Assembly (NCBI RefSeq): GCF_009741265.1
Contig: NZ_WOWL01000001.1
Span: 3,968,001-4,032,000 of the forward strand
DNA length: 64,000 bases
Direction of reading: 5' to 3'
Source of the DNA: Pseudarthrobacter sp. GA104
GTDB taxonomy: Bacteria > Actinomycetota > Actinomycetes > Actinomycetales > Micrococcaceae
Part shown: positions 42,868 through 52,000 of the stretch, one piece after another
Layout of the letters: every line of letters begins with the position of its first letter
Numbering within the stretch: position 1 is the stretch's first letter
Translations under genes and position numbers: made by a program
The notes under the pieces: generated by a model
Databases searched by the model: none
What the model was told of the DNA's origin: nothing
What the model saw: only the letters and a program-made list of their open reading frames with translations

Positions 42868-43527
42868 GTGTCTGATCTACTCACCTCGTCCTTCCGCTTC
42901 GCCGATCCCCAGGATCTCGCTGACCTGAAGACTTTCGCTACGCGGGCCAAATCAATTGACGACGGCGCCATCAGGCTTCAGGCTGCAGGTTCCGTCCTCG
43001 CCGCGTACGTCTGCGTGCTGCGGCCGAGGCTGCTGGGTGAATCGACTCCCACCATTCTGGGGCTGCGGACCATGGCCCTCGCGGAACCTTCGGCGACGGA
43101 TGTGACAGTGTCCTTGTCCGCCGTCCTGGACCGCCTGGCGCGGGCGGGGGCGGACGACGTCGAGCTGCCGGTTCCGCCGTCCACCGTCACCGAGTCCTGG
43201 ACCGGGGTGGGCGCCCCGCGGAGCGGGTGGGAGCTGATGGGTTCACGCAGCGATGCCGCGCTGCGGAAAGCCGCAGAAGCAGGAATCGCGGAAGTGGCGG
43301 GAATCGTCCCTGACAAGCCGGGGGCGCTGATCGTCAACAACGCCCGTGCCGCCGTCTGGGGCAGGGAACTGGACGACTCCGGCCTGCCGGCCGGAGCCGC
43401 TTTCGCCGCCCTGGCCCTGGGGTTTCTGGCCGACGGCGACCAGAAGCTCTACCGGGCAGGGCGCTGGTTCCGGCTTACAGGCACCCGCGGCCACGTGCTC
43501 GCGCGGACCGGAAGCGCGCTGCTCTAA
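42868..43527 (+). CDS. Conserved hypothetical protein
   Basis: A 219-residue soluble, acidic protein without recognised motif. It begins VSDLLTSSFRFADPQDLADLKTF and ends in a strand-rich RWFRLTGTRGHVLARTGSALL. There is no signal peptide or membrane helix. GTG 42868 is chosen because TAGTGT lies 7 nt upstream and the preceding 20 codons are Gly/Pro-rich. It lies between tesB and the convergent glbO. Function unknown. Confidence 0.75.
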   Translation: MSDLLTSSFRFADPQDLADLKTFATRAKSIDDGAIRLQAAGSVLAAYVCVLRPRLLGESTPTILGLRTMALAEPSATDVTVSLSAVLDRLARAGADDVELPVPPSTVTESWTGVGAPRSGWELMGSRSDAALRKAAEAGIAEVAGIVPDKPGALIVNNARAAVWGRELDDSGLPAGAAFAALALGFLADGDQKLYRAGRWFRLTGTRGHVLARTGSALL

Positions 43528-43544
43528 CGGCGGTTAGGGCAACA

Positions 43545-43988
43545 TCAGCCGGGGCTGTTCACCATGGACAGCGCGGCCCGCTCCATGTAGTCCCACAGCG
43601 TTCCCTCGTAGAGCGGCGGCAGTTCCAGGGCATCCACAGCGGCACGCATGTGGAAGAGCCAGCGGTCCTTGGCCTCGGGCGTCACCTTGAACGGCATGTG
43701 CCGCATGCGGAGCCGGGGATGGCCGCGCTCCTCGCCGTAGGTGGTGGGCCCGCCCCAGTACTGTTCCAGGAACATCAGGAACCTGCGCTTCGCCGGCGCC
43801 AGGTCTTCTTCCGGATACATGGGGCGGAGGAGCGGATCGGTTGCCACGCCGTCGTAGAAGACGTCGATCAGCTTCACGAAGGTTTCATGCCCGCCCACGG
43901 CATCGTAGAAATTGTCGGTGTAGCCGGGCTTGCTGAACGGATCGTTCTGCATCAGCTGCGGCCGCTGGGGATCGCTCGGGATTGTCAT
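43545..43988 (-). CDS. glbO: Truncated haemoglobin, group II (GlbO type)
   Basis: A 147-residue 2-on-2 globin. Family features are NFYDAVGGHETFVKLIDVFYDGVATDPLLRPMYPEEDL, the YWGGPTTYGEERGHPRLRMRH segment with the proximal histidine in PRLRMRH, and a tryptophan (DRWLFHM) at the expected G8 position. GlbO proteins bind oxygen and are tied to redox or nitric-oxide handling. It starts 2 nt after the mscS stop, so the two form an operon. Confidence 0.94.
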   Translation of the reverse strand: MTIPSDPQRPQLMQNDPFSKPGYTDNFYDAVGGHETFVKLIDVFYDGVATDPLLRPMYPEEDLAPAKRRFLMFLEQYWGGPTTYGEERGHPRLRMRHMPFKVTPEAKDRWLFHMRAAVDALELPPLYEGTLWDYMERAALSMVNSPG

Positions 43989-43990
43989 TC

Positions 43991-44674
43991 CTAGTCTCCG
44001 GCCTTCTGGTCAGTCTTCTTGGGTTCGGCATGATCCGTGCCCTGGTCCGTGGTGCCGTCCTCCGACTCGTGCAGCGGCACATAGTTGCCTTGCGAACGGT
44101 TGCCGACGCGCAGGATCTCGCCGTTGCGCAGGTACCAGATAGCGCCGTCGTCCGAGCGGACGCGCGTGATGCGCAGGCCCATGGACTCCACCACGCCAAC
44201 AACCTCGCTGGTTTCGATGACGTCGCCGATGCCGTACTGGTCTTCAATGGTAATAAAGATCCCGGCCAGGAAGTCGCGGATCAGCTGCTGGGCACCGAAG
44301 CCGATGGCCACACCCAGGATGCCGACGCTCGTCAGGAGCGGTGCGATGTTGATGTCCAGGTTCTGCAGGACGTACATGCCCGTGATGATCACCACGAGCA
44401 CGCCAACCACGCTGTTCAGCAGCGAGCCGATGGTTTCCGCGCGCTGGACGCGCCGCTCGTGGTCCAGGGCCCTAAACGCCGGGGCGGCCCATTTGAAGGT
44501 GGGTTTCTTGAAGAAGTTGCTGCCTGCCGCCACGCGCCTGGTGATCCGGGAAATCACGAACGTGGCCACCAGCCAGATGGCGACGCCGACGCCGAGGCTG
44601 ATCACGATGCCCGTGACGCTGATGCCGTCCGGCTGGCTGGCGGTGGACGGAAGGATCGACAACGTGCTGACCAT
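43991..44674 (-). CDS. Small mechanosensitive channel, MscS family
   Basis: A compact 227-residue MscS-type channel with three predicted membrane helices (about residues 20-42, 85-105 and 110-135). The pore-lining helix and following beta domain are visible: TSVGILGVAIGFGAQQLIRDFLAGIFITIEDQYGIGDVI and IWYLRNGEILRVGNRSQG. The C-terminal alpha/beta cage domain of E. coli MscS is missing and replaced by an acidic, disordered tail. AGGAG lies 12 nt before the ATG, rather far. It is first in an operon with glbO. Confidence 0.92.
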   Translation of the reverse strand: MVSTLSILPSTASQPDGISVTGIVISLGVGVAIWLVATFVISRITRRVAAGSNFFKKPTFKWAAPAFRALDHERRVQRAETIGSLLNSVVGVLVVIITGMYVLQNLDINIAPLLTSVGILGVAIGFGAQQLIRDFLAGIFITIEDQYGIGDVIETSEVVGVVESMGLRITRVRSDDGAIWYLRNGEILRVGNRSQGNYVPLHESEDGTTDQGTDHAEPKKTDQKAGD

Positions 44675-44779
44675 AAGGGGGAAGTACTCCTGCTGTTCTT
44701 CGGCTGCGCCGGGAAGGGATGCCGCAGCGCCGGTTACGCCCGGCGCGGAAGGCTCTGTTCTTCTTCAACACTATCGCCG

Positions 44780-44785
44780 TAGCGT
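44780..44785 (+). promoter_or_regulatory. -10 hexamer of leaderless epimerase gene
   Basis: TAGCGT lies 6 nt before ATG 44792. Confidence 0.5.
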
Positions 44786-44791
44786 CTGAAC

Positions 44792-45775
44792 ATGCGCATT
44801 CTTGTCCTCGGCGGAACAGCCTTCCTGTCCGCAGAAATTGCCCGCCAGGCGGTGGCGGCGGGACACGACGTCACCTGCCTTGCCCGAGGTTCCGCGGCGG
44901 CCCCGCCAGCGGGAACCACGTGGCTGAGGGAGGACCGTTCACTGGGCGCGGACGCCTACGCGGGCGCCGAGGGGGAGTGGGACGAGGTGGTGGACGTGGC
45001 CCGGGATCCCGTCCCCGCCGCCGAAGCCCTGGACGCCCTCGCACACCGGGCAGCGCACTGGACGTTCGTCTCCAGTTGCTCCGTCTACGCCGACGCCTCT
45101 CATGCAAACGAAACTGAGGATGCAGCGCTCCTGCAGCCCCTGGCGCCGGGAACTCCCTCCACTCCGGAGAACTACGGCGAGTCGAAGGCGGCCATCGAGG
45201 CCGCCACCCTCAAAGCGGCAGGCGGAAAAGCCCACCTCTGCCGTGCCGGCCTGATCGGCGGCCCGGGGGACAGCTCGGACCGCTACGGCTACTGGCCGGC
45301 CCGCTTCGCCAGGAACAACAAGCCGGTGGTGGTTCCCGCCGTCGACTATCCGACCCAGGTCATCGACGTCCGCGATCTTGCTGCCTGGATCCTCCGGGCG
45401 GCCGGGAAGGGCGTGGCCGGAGCGTTGAACGCCCTGGGCGGGCAGGTGGCCTTCGGAACGTATCTTGCCGCCGCCAGGGAAACCGCCGGCCACGACGGCG
45501 AGGTTCTTCCGGCGGAAGAAGAGTGGCTTGCGAACCAGGGCGTCAACTACTGGGCAGGCCCGGACTCGCTGCCGCTTTGGCTCCCGCCCGGGCATGAGGG
45601 CTTCATGGCGCGGAGCAACCGGGCAGCCGTCGCTGCCGGGCTGCAGCTGCGGCCGTGGCGGGAGACGCTGCAGGACACCTTGCGGGACGAGCGGGCGCGA
45701 GGGCTGGACAGGCCCCGGAAGGCCGGGCTGTCCCCCGGAACCGAGGCGCGCCTCGCCGCCAGCCTGCCGTCCTAA
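44792..45775 (+). CDS. NAD-dependent epimerase/dehydratase family protein
   Basis: An extended short-chain dehydrogenase of 327 residues. The nucleotide motif is ILVLGGTAFLSAEIAR (GGxxFLG-like), the catalytic serine region FVSSCSVYAD, and the tyrosine-lysine pair in ENYGESKAAIE. The C-terminal half (EEEWLANQGVNYWAGPDSLPLW) sets specificity, which is unknown. The ATG has TAGCGT exactly 6 nt upstream. It overlaps the convergent osmC stop by 4 nt. Confidence 0.88.
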   Translation: MRILVLGGTAFLSAEIARQAVAAGHDVTCLARGSAAAPPAGTTWLREDRSLGADAYAGAEGEWDEVVDVARDPVPAAEALDALAHRAAHWTFVSSCSVYADASHANETEDAALLQPLAPGTPSTPENYGESKAAIEAATLKAAGGKAHLCRAGLIGGPGDSSDRYGYWPARFARNNKPVVVPAVDYPTQVIDVRDLAAWILRAAGKGVAGALNALGGQVAFGTYLAAARETAGHDGEVLPAEEEWLANQGVNYWAGPDSLPLWLPPGHEGFMARSNRAAVAAGLQLRPWRETLQDTLRDERARGLDRPRKAGLSPGTEARLAASLPS

Positions 45776-46245
45776 GCCGCCACTGTCACCGGTTCATGCT
45801 CCACCGGGAAGTTCACGCTGCGGGCGATGAAGCACAGCTGGTTCGCCTCGTGGTGAAGCTGGCCGGCCAGCTCCACCTGCGCCGCATCGGCCACGGTCAC
45901 GTGCGGTCGGAGCGTCACGCGTTCAAACTGGCCGCTGCCGTCCCGGTTCAGGGTCATCAGCCCGAAGGCCTCGTCCCGGTAGTCCGTGACCACCACGCCG
46001 TGCTTTACCGCCACGTGCAGGAAAGAGAGCATATGGCACTGGGCAAGTGCCGCGAGGAGCAGCTGCTCCGGGTTGTACCGCTCCCGGTCTCCGTGGAAGG
46101 TGGGGTCCGCGGAGCCCTTGAGGACAGGGAGCCCCGGAATAAGGATGTCGTGGTCGCGTGAGTAGCCGCGGTAGGACGCCGTCCCGCTGCCCGAGTTGCC
46201 CGTCCACCGGACCGTCAGCTCATAGCGGTGCTCGTGCAGGCTCAT
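45772..46245 (-). CDS. OsmC family peroxidase-like protein
   Basis: A 157-residue OsmC/Ohr-fold protein. The two redox cysteines are visible in LAALAQCHMLSFLH and EANQLCFIARSVNFP. DPTFHGDRERYNPEQLLLAAL is the helical segment with the catalytic arginine candidate. It belongs to the general OsmC group rather than clear Ohr. Its ATG overlaps the pepN stop (ATGA), implying coupled translation. Confidence 0.92.
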   Translation of the reverse strand: MSLHEHRYELTVRWTGNSGSGTASYRGYSRDHDILIPGLPVLKGSADPTFHGDRERYNPEQLLLAALAQCHMLSFLHVAVKHGVVVTDYRDEAFGLMTLNRDGSGQFERVTLRPHVTVADAAQVELAGQLHHEANQLCFIARSVNFPVEHEPVTVAA

Positions 46246-48821
46246 GATGCAGGCACAGCTTCGCCGGGAAGGACATCCGCAGCGCGCGCCCGCAGTGCCC
46301 GGGCAACGCCGTCGCGGTTTTCCAGCATCATGCGCCGCAGCGCGGCGCTTGCGGGCGGAAGCGCCGCCAGGAAGCCGTCAGTCCGGTCCACGGTTGCCTG
46401 GCTGGTCAGCAGCGCAGGGTAGAGTCCGACGACGATCTGCTGGGCCAGTGCGTGGGTGCGGGTTTCGACGATCCGCGGCACTGCCTCGAAGTACTTTTCG
46501 GCGTAGGGCTCCAGCAGGGACCGGTCCAGCACGCGCATGAAGCCGGTGACCGCGGAGCCCTGCAGTGCATTGGAGAGCTCGCCCTTGACCACAATGGAAT
46601 CCCAGGCGGCTGCCTTCGCCTCCGCCGTGGGGATGGCGGCCTTGGCAAGGGCAGCGGCATTCTGGCCGCTGGAGGTATTGTCCCGCGCAAGTTCCGCGTC
46701 GATGCCGTTCTGGCCGAGGCGTCCGCCCACCACAAGTGACGCGACCAGCTCCCAGCGCAGGTCCTGGTCAACACCCAGCCCGTCCAGGACCAGGGAGCCG
46801 TCCAGGAGGCCCGCCACCTTGTCCAACTGGGGGGCGCTGCCGGCCAGCAGCGCAAACGACTTCACGAACTGCAGCTGCGCGTCCGAGCCGCCCGGCACCT
46901 GGGACGCCAGGTCCCACAGCCGGTCCGCCGCAGCCACCGCAGTCGCCTCGCGGTGTTCCTCGGCCACGTAGAAGTTCAGGGTGGTGGCAAGCTGGCGGAG
47001 CTGGACCAGGATCACCGAGGAATCGGATTCGGCGGCCACGTTGGCCAGGATCAGCTCCACGTACCGCCGTGCCGGGGTTTCGCCGTCCCGGGCAGCGTCC
47101 CAGGCCGAGTTCCACACGAGCGTCCGCGGCAGGCTCTGGCTGAAGTCCTTCAGGTGGGCGGTCGCCGTCGCAAGCGATTTTTCGTCCAGCCGCACCTTGG
47201 CGTAGGCGAGGTCGTCGTCATTGACCAGGACCAGGTCCGGCCGGACCAGCCCCACCAGCGCCGGAACTTCGGTCCGCCCGCCGTCGACATCCAGTTCCTC
47301 GCGGTGCACCCGCTCCAGCTTGCCGGCGTCGTTAAGGTTGTAGAACCCCACGGCGAGCCGGTGCGGGCGGATGGTGGGCCAATCGTCCACGGCGGACTGC
47401 ACGATGGCGAAGGACGTGAGCCGGCCGTCGCCGTCAACCTCGAGCTCCGGCTTCAGGGTGTTGACGCCGGCGGTTTCCAGCCACTGCCGCCCCCAGTCAT
47501 CCAGGTCGCGGCCGCTGGCCTTCTCCAGTTCCACCAGCAGGTCGCCCAGCTCGGTGTTCTGCCAGGAATGCTTGGCGAAGTACTCGCGCACGCCGGCCAT
47601 GAACTGGTCCGGGCCCACCCACGCCACCAGCTGGCGGAGCACCGAAGCGCCCTTGGCGTAGGTGATGCCGTCGAAGTTGACCTCCACGTCCTGCAGGTCG
47701 TTGATCTCGGCGAAGATGGGGTGCGTCGTGGGCAGCTGGTCCTGGCGGTAGGCCCAGGACTTCTCAACGGACGCGAACGTGGTCCAGGCGCTGGTGAACT
47801 TCGTCGCCTCGACGGCTGCCAGATGGGACATGTACTCGGCGAAGGACTCGTTGAGCCACAGGTCGTTCCACCAGCGCATTGTCACCAGGTCGCCGAACCA
47901 CATATGCGCGAGTTCGTGGAGGACGGTGATGGCCCGGCGTTCCACCTGCGCGTCGGTGACTTTGCCCCGGAAGACGTAGCCCTCCAGGATGGTCACCGCG
48001 CCGGCGTTTTCCATGGCGCCGGCGTTGAACTCGGGCACAAAGAGCTGGTCGTACTTCTCGAACGGGTAGGGGCAGCCGAACTGCGCCTCGAAGAACTCAA
48101 AGCCCTGCCGGGTGAGTTCGAAGATGTTGTCCGCGTCCAGGTACTGCATCAGGGACTTCCGGGCGAAGACGCCGAGCGGGATGACGCGGCCGTCCGAGCT
48201 GGCCACCTCGCTGCGCACCGACTGGTAGGGGCCGGCAACCAGCGCAGTGACGTAAGAGGAGAGCCGGGGAGTGGGGGAGAAAGCCCACACGGAGCGGGCA
48301 CCGCCGTCGTCCGCGGCGGTGGTTTCCACGGGCGCCGGTGTGGGCGAGTTCGAGATGACGTCCCAGTGGGAGGGGGCCGTGACGGTGAACGTGAAGGTTG
48401 CCTTCAGGTCCGGCTGCTCGAAGACGGCGAACATCCTGCGCGAATCAGGAACCTCGAACTGCGTGTAGAGGTAGACCTCGTTGTCCACCGGGTCCACGAA
48501 GCGGTGGAGTCCCTCGCCGGTGTTCATATACGGGGCATCGGCCACCACCGTGAGTTCGTTGTGTTCCTTGAGATCCGGGAGCTGGATCCTGACGCCGTCC
48601 GCCACTGTGGCCGGATCAAGGCTCCTGCCGTTAAGGGTGACGCTGTGCACCGCGCGTGTGACTGCGTCTATGAATGTTGAGGACCCTGGCGTCGCGCTGA
48701 ACTTCACCGTGGTGGTGCTGCCAAAGACCTCTCCGCCCCGGGTCAGGTCCAGGCTGACGTCATAGGATTCGACGGCGATCAGTTCGGCACGTTCGCTGGC
48801 TTCAGCTCGCGTCAGATTCAT
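46242..48821 (-). CDS. pepN: Aminopeptidase N (M1 family)
   Basis: A zinc metallopeptidase of 859 residues that trims N-terminal residues from peptides. The substrate motif is NAGAMENAGAVT and the zinc site is TVLHELAHMWFGDLVTMRWWNDLWLNESFAEYM (HExxH, then Glu 18 residues on). An ERAP1-like C-terminal domain follows. The start MNLTRAEASERAEL at 48821 fits actinobacterial homologues; the ribosome-binding site is poor. It is coupled to osmC. In Mycobacterium pepN is also next to the rpiB/nei/tig/clp block. Confidence 0.95.
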   Translation of the reverse strand: MNLTRAEASERAELIAVESYDVSLDLTRGGEVFGSTTTVKFSATPGSSTFIDAVTRAVHSVTLNGRSLDPATVADGVRIQLPDLKEHNELTVVADAPYMNTGEGLHRFVDPVDNEVYLYTQFEVPDSRRMFAVFEQPDLKATFTFTVTAPSHWDVISNSPTPAPVETTAADDGGARSVWAFSPTPRLSSYVTALVAGPYQSVRSEVASSDGRVIPLGVFARKSLMQYLDADNIFELTRQGFEFFEAQFGCPYPFEKYDQLFVPEFNAGAMENAGAVTILEGYVFRGKVTDAQVERRAITVLHELAHMWFGDLVTMRWWNDLWLNESFAEYMSHLAAVEATKFTSAWTTFASVEKSWAYRQDQLPTTHPIFAEINDLQDVEVNFDGITYAKGASVLRQLVAWVGPDQFMAGVREYFAKHSWQNTELGDLLVELEKASGRDLDDWGRQWLETAGVNTLKPELEVDGDGRLTSFAIVQSAVDDWPTIRPHRLAVGFYNLNDAGKLERVHREELDVDGGRTEVPALVGLVRPDLVLVNDDDLAYAKVRLDEKSLATATAHLKDFSQSLPRTLVWNSAWDAARDGETPARRYVELILANVAAESDSSVILVQLRQLATTLNFYVAEEHREATAVAAADRLWDLASQVPGGSDAQLQFVKSFALLAGSAPQLDKVAGLLDGSLVLDGLGVDQDLRWELVASLVVGGRLGQNGIDAELARDNTSSGQNAAALAKAAIPTAEAKAAAWDSIVVKGELSNALQGSAVTGFMRVLDRSLLEPYAEKYFEAVPRIVETRTHALAQQIVVGLYPALLTSQATVDRTDGFLAALPPASAALRRMMLENRDGVARALRARAADVLPGEAVPAS

Positions 48822-48975
48822 ACCTGGCAAAGTGGGGCCTCCAGAAAGGTTGCGTCTGCCTGCTGGCGTGCCCAGCGGCGGCATTGTTCATTCTTGCATT
48901 CCGCCAGCCTTGGCAAGTAGCACGGCCCGGGATGGCTGCCGCGTGAGGCGGAAAGCCGCCGGCCGGCCGTGGGAG

Positions 48976-48981
48976 TAGCGT
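48976..48981 (+). promoter_or_regulatory. -10 hexamer of leaderless DUF1648 gene
   Basis: TAGCGT lies 6 nt before ATG 48988. Confidence 0.5.
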
Positions 48982-48987
48982 TAAATC

Positions 48988-50007
48988 ATGGGAAAGTTCA
49001 TGGAGTCGATGGACACGAAAGCCCTTCGGTTTGTGGTGGGGTTCCCGCTGCTGGTGTCGGCGGCCTTCGTGGTGTGCGCCTTCCTGATCCGGCCGGACCT
49101 TCCGGAGCCGCTCGCCATCCGGTGGACGGACGACGGCGGCGCCTCCTTCGCGCCCTTCGGCGCCTACGTCACGGCAGGAGCCTTAATGATCCTGGCCGGC
49201 GGCTGGCTGGTCCTCTTCCAGGCCGTGCCCGTCAGCAGGCCCGTGCTGATGCGCCGGATCATGATGGGCGCCGGGATGTTCTTCACGCTCTTCGTCACCA
49301 GCGCCCTCGCTGCCGGCATCGTGGGACAGGCAGGGCTGGCGGACGCCCGTGAATCCCATGTGGACATGACCGTCCTGGCACTCGGAAGCGGGGCGGCCCT
49401 GTCGCTCGGCGTGATTGTTGCCTTTACCTTCAAAGCGGACCAGCAGTGGTCACCGGACGACGACCGGGCCCTTCAACTGGCCATCGCGAGGGAGGCTGAC
49501 CCCGACCTGACACGGGACGACATCCGGCTCTGGGTCCATGCCCGCAGTTCGGTATTCGTCATGATCGCCATCGCATCGCTGCTTCCGTCTGCCCTCATCG
49601 CCGTTGCCGTGCCCTGGCTCGGCGCGCTCCTCGTGCTCCTCGCGGCGACGGGCGCGGCGTTCCTGTTCGCGCGCATCAAAGCCGACCGCCGCGGCCTGAA
49701 AGTCCTGCTGGCCGGCATCGTTCCGGTCATGAACGTCCCGGCCGGAGCCATCTCGGGCGCTACCGCCGCCGAGGTGAAGGCCGCAGACTATGGGGGGTGG
49801 GGCTACCGGCACCACGGCGGCACTGCCGCCATGCTCGTCAGCAGCGGTCCCGCCGTCGTCGTCAGCAAAACCGACGGCCAGCGCCTCGCGGTGAGCGGGG
49901 GCAGTACTGCCTCGGCGGCGAGGCTGGCCGAGGTACTGACGCGGGTTGCTGAAAGGGCCCGGCCCGGCGGCGGGGCGGCGCCGACTCCCGGCCAGCCGGA
50001 GTCCTAG
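48988..50007 (+). CDS. DUF1648 domain membrane protein
   Basis: A 339-residue protein with about five to six hydrophobic segments. The first helix is followed by IRPDLPEPLAIRWTDDGGAS, the DUF1648 signature (PxxIPxHW/DxxG-like). A hydrophilic region (QQWSPDDDRALQLAIAREADPDLT) sits in the middle, and the C-terminal third is a soluble tail ending in a Gly/Pro stretch. Members are linked to YvaZ/SdpI-like proteins, but no role can be assigned. The start is supported by TAGCGT 6 nt upstream. Confidence 0.8.
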   Translation: MGKFMESMDTKALRFVVGFPLLVSAAFVVCAFLIRPDLPEPLAIRWTDDGGASFAPFGAYVTAGALMILAGGWLVLFQAVPVSRPVLMRRIMMGAGMFFTLFVTSALAAGIVGQAGLADARESHVDMTVLALGSGAALSLGVIVAFTFKADQQWSPDDDRALQLAIAREADPDLTRDDIRLWVHARSSVFVMIAIASLLPSALIAVAVPWLGALLVLLAATGAAFLFARIKADRRGLKVLLAGIVPVMNVPAGAISGATAAEVKAADYGGWGYRHHGGTAAMLVSSGPAVVVSKTDGQRLAVSGGSTASAARLAEVLTRVAERARPGGGAAPTPGQPES

Positions 50008-50088
50008 TATTCTTGACCGTGTTGTCCTGACCCTGGCCTGCGCCGTCCCGGCCGGCTGCCTGCGCCCCCAACCGAACGGATTCTGCTC

Positions 50089-50583
50089 GTGACATCATCC
50101 CCTGCCTTCCCGCGGGTCCACATCGCCACCGACCATGCGGGCATGGAACTGAGCGCCCACCTGGTGTCCCACCTGACAGCCAAGGGCTATGAGGTGGTGG
50201 ACCACGGCCCCAAGGCCTACGACGCCCAGGACGACTACCCCTCTTTCTGCATCAATGCCGCCCTTGCCGTGGTTGCCGACCAGCAGGCAGGCATCCACGC
50301 CCTGGGCATCGTGCTGGGCGGCTCGGGCAACGGGGAGCAGATCGCCGCCAACAAGGTCAAGGGTGTCAGGGCTGCCCTGGCCTGGAACCACTCGACCGCC
50401 ACACTCGCCCGCGAGCACAATGACGCCAATGTCGTGGCTGTCGGCGGCCGCCAGCACACGGTGGAGGAAGCGACCCGGCTGGTCGAGGCCTTCCTGACCG
50501 AGCCCTTCAGCAATGACGAGCGCCACGTCCGCCGCATCGGCAAGATCGCCGCCTACGAAGCAACCGGCGAGGTCATCGAGTAG
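50089..50583 (+). CDS. rpiB: Ribose-5-phosphate isomerase B
   Basis: Interconverts ribose 5-phosphate and ribulose 5-phosphate. It has 164 residues of the RpiB/LacAB fold: VHIATDHAGMELSAHL, YEVVDHGPKAYDAQDDYPSF, IVLGGSGNGEQIAANKVKGVRAAL, and HNDANVVAVGGRQH. The position of the bacterial catalytic cysteine (GTGIG in E. coli type) reads GSGNG, as in mycobacterial RpiB, which uses a glutamate. GTG start at 50089. Its stop overlaps the next GTG by one nucleotide. Confidence 0.95.
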   Translation: MTSSPAFPRVHIATDHAGMELSAHLVSHLTAKGYEVVDHGPKAYDAQDDYPSFCINAALAVVADQQAGIHALGIVLGGSGNGEQIAANKVKGVRAALAWNHSTATLAREHNDANVVAVGGRQHTVEEATRLVEAFLTEPFSNDERHVRRIGKIAAYEATGEVIE

Positions 50584-51533
50584 TGCCCGAAGGGCATTCC
50601 GTCCGCCGCCTGGCGCGGCAGTTCGGGGACGTATTCGGCGGCCGGCGGCTCACTGTGTCCAGCCCGCAGGGCCGGTTCAGCGGAGGCGCCGCGCTCCTGG
50701 ATGGGCGCACCCTGCTCGTGGCCGAGGCGCACGGCAAGCACCTGTTCCTGCACTTCGACAACACCTTGGTGCTGCATGTGCATCTGGGCCTGTACGGTGC
50801 CTGGAGTTTTGGCGGCGACAGCACGTTCGCCGGCTCCTCCAGCATCGGTGCCCCGCGCCGGGTGGGGGAGCGGGAGACGTTCCCGGACGCGAACGACGGC
50901 GACGGCGCCGGCACGAACGGAGGCAGCGCCTATGCCGGTCCGCCGGACCCCGTGGGGGCCGTGCGGGTCAGGCTGGCCAGCAGCAACGGGTGGGCCGACC
51001 TGAGGGGTGCCACCACCTGCGAGGCGATTACCGCGGCAGAGGCTGACGCTGTCCTCGCCCGGCTGGGGCCGGACCCGCTGCGGAACCTGCGGGGCGACGC
51101 CGGACGGTTCGCGGCCAATTTGCAGGGCCGGAAAACTCCGGTGGCTGCACTCCTGATGGACCAAAAGATCATCGCCGGCGTCGGCAACGTCTACCGCGCC
51201 GAGGTCCTTTTCCGCCGGCGTATCGATCCCTGGCTGCCGGGAACCGCACTGCCCGACGCCGAGGCACGCAAGTTGTGGCGCGACGTCGTGACCGTCATGA
51301 ACGACGGCGTTGCCGACGGCCGCATCATCACCACAACGCCCCGGTACTGGTCGGAACACGGCAAGGCAACCGCCGCCGCCTTGAAAAGCGGGACCTTCCC
51401 CGCGCGGGACAATGCCCATTACGTCTACAAGCGGGACGGGATGCCGTGCCGGGTCTGCGGCACCACGGTGCTGATTGCTGAACTGGCGGGGCGCAAACTC
51501 TATTGGTGCCCCTTCTGCCAGCAGCAGGCGTGA
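50583..51533 (+). CDS. Fpg/Nei family DNA glycosylase
   Basis: A bifunctional glycosylase/AP lyase of 316 residues for oxidised bases. The catalytic Pro2-Glu3 follows the start (MPEGHSVRRLARQF), the helix-two-turn-helix is QKIIAGVGNVYRAEVLF, and the zinc finger has four cysteines, CRVCG and CPFCQQ. PEGHS rather than PELPE points to the Nei rather than Fpg subgroup. A Gly/Asp-rich insertion (about residues 90-115) is unusual. Coupled to rpiB by a TAGTG overlap. Confidence 0.93.
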   Translation: MPEGHSVRRLARQFGDVFGGRRLTVSSPQGRFSGGAALLDGRTLLVAEAHGKHLFLHFDNTLVLHVHLGLYGAWSFGGDSTFAGSSSIGAPRRVGERETFPDANDGDGAGTNGGSAYAGPPDPVGAVRVRLASSNGWADLRGATTCEAITAAEADAVLARLGPDPLRNLRGDAGRFAANLQGRKTPVAALLMDQKIIAGVGNVYRAEVLFRRRIDPWLPGTALPDAEARKLWRDVVTVMNDGVADGRIITTTPRYWSEHGKATAAALKSGTFPARDNAHYVYKRDGMPCRVCGTTVLIAELAGRKLYWCPFCQQQA

Positions 51534-51596
51534 ACGGGGGCTGCCGGCAAAGCCCCCACGATGGCTTGCCGGCACTGGGGCCCCAACGGATTAAAA

Positions 51597-51626
51597 AGAC
51601 AGGCCCCTCGTCGGAGGGGCCTGTCT
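51597..51626. terminator. Terminator between the nei-type gene and tRNA-Gly
   Basis: A perfect 13-bp stem AGACAGGCCCCTC/GAGGGGCCTGTCT is preceded by AAAAA and followed by GTTT, so it has a U-tract in both directions. Confidence 0.9.
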
Positions 51627-51629
51627 GTT

Positions 51630-51703
51630 TGGAGGGGACGACGGGAATCGAACCCGCGTAATCAGTTTGGAAGACTGAGGCTTTACCATTAAGCTACGTC
51701 CCC
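51630..51703 (-). tRNA. tRNA-Gly (anticodon TCC)
   Basis: The acceptor GGGGACG/CGTCCCC, anticodon stem TCAGT/ACTGA with loop CTTCCAA, and T arm CGGGTTCGATTCCCG all pair. The 3' CCA is encoded, unlike the other tRNAs in this window. Confidence 0.96.
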
Positions 51704-51844
51704 GGAAGAACTGCATCTGCAATATTAGCAGGCCTGCAACTCCGGGCTGGCTGTTCAAGCCGGATACAACTAAACCTAATCCATGGGCTACGTGTCAAAT
51801 GTGCAAACTGGGCGCGGATCACCGTAGACTTGCCTGTGCACTAA

Positions 51845-51919
51845 CGGGGTGTAGCTCAGCTTGGCTAGAGCGCCTGCTTTGGGAGCAGGAAGTCGCAGGT
51901 TCAAATCCTGTCACCCCGA
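51845..51919 (+). tRNA. tRNA-Pro (anticodon TGG)
   Basis: The acceptor CGGGGTG/CACCCCG, anticodon stem CCTGC/GCAGG with loop TTTGGGA, and T arm CAGGTTCAAATCCTG all pair. CCA is not encoded. It lies directly upstream of tig. Confidence 0.96.
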
Positions 51920-52000
51920 CTCTGCGGCCCGGACCACTCGGCCTGGACAAAACATTGCGTTTGCAGAAACCCATCCCACAATCCCAGGAGTACTTAGACC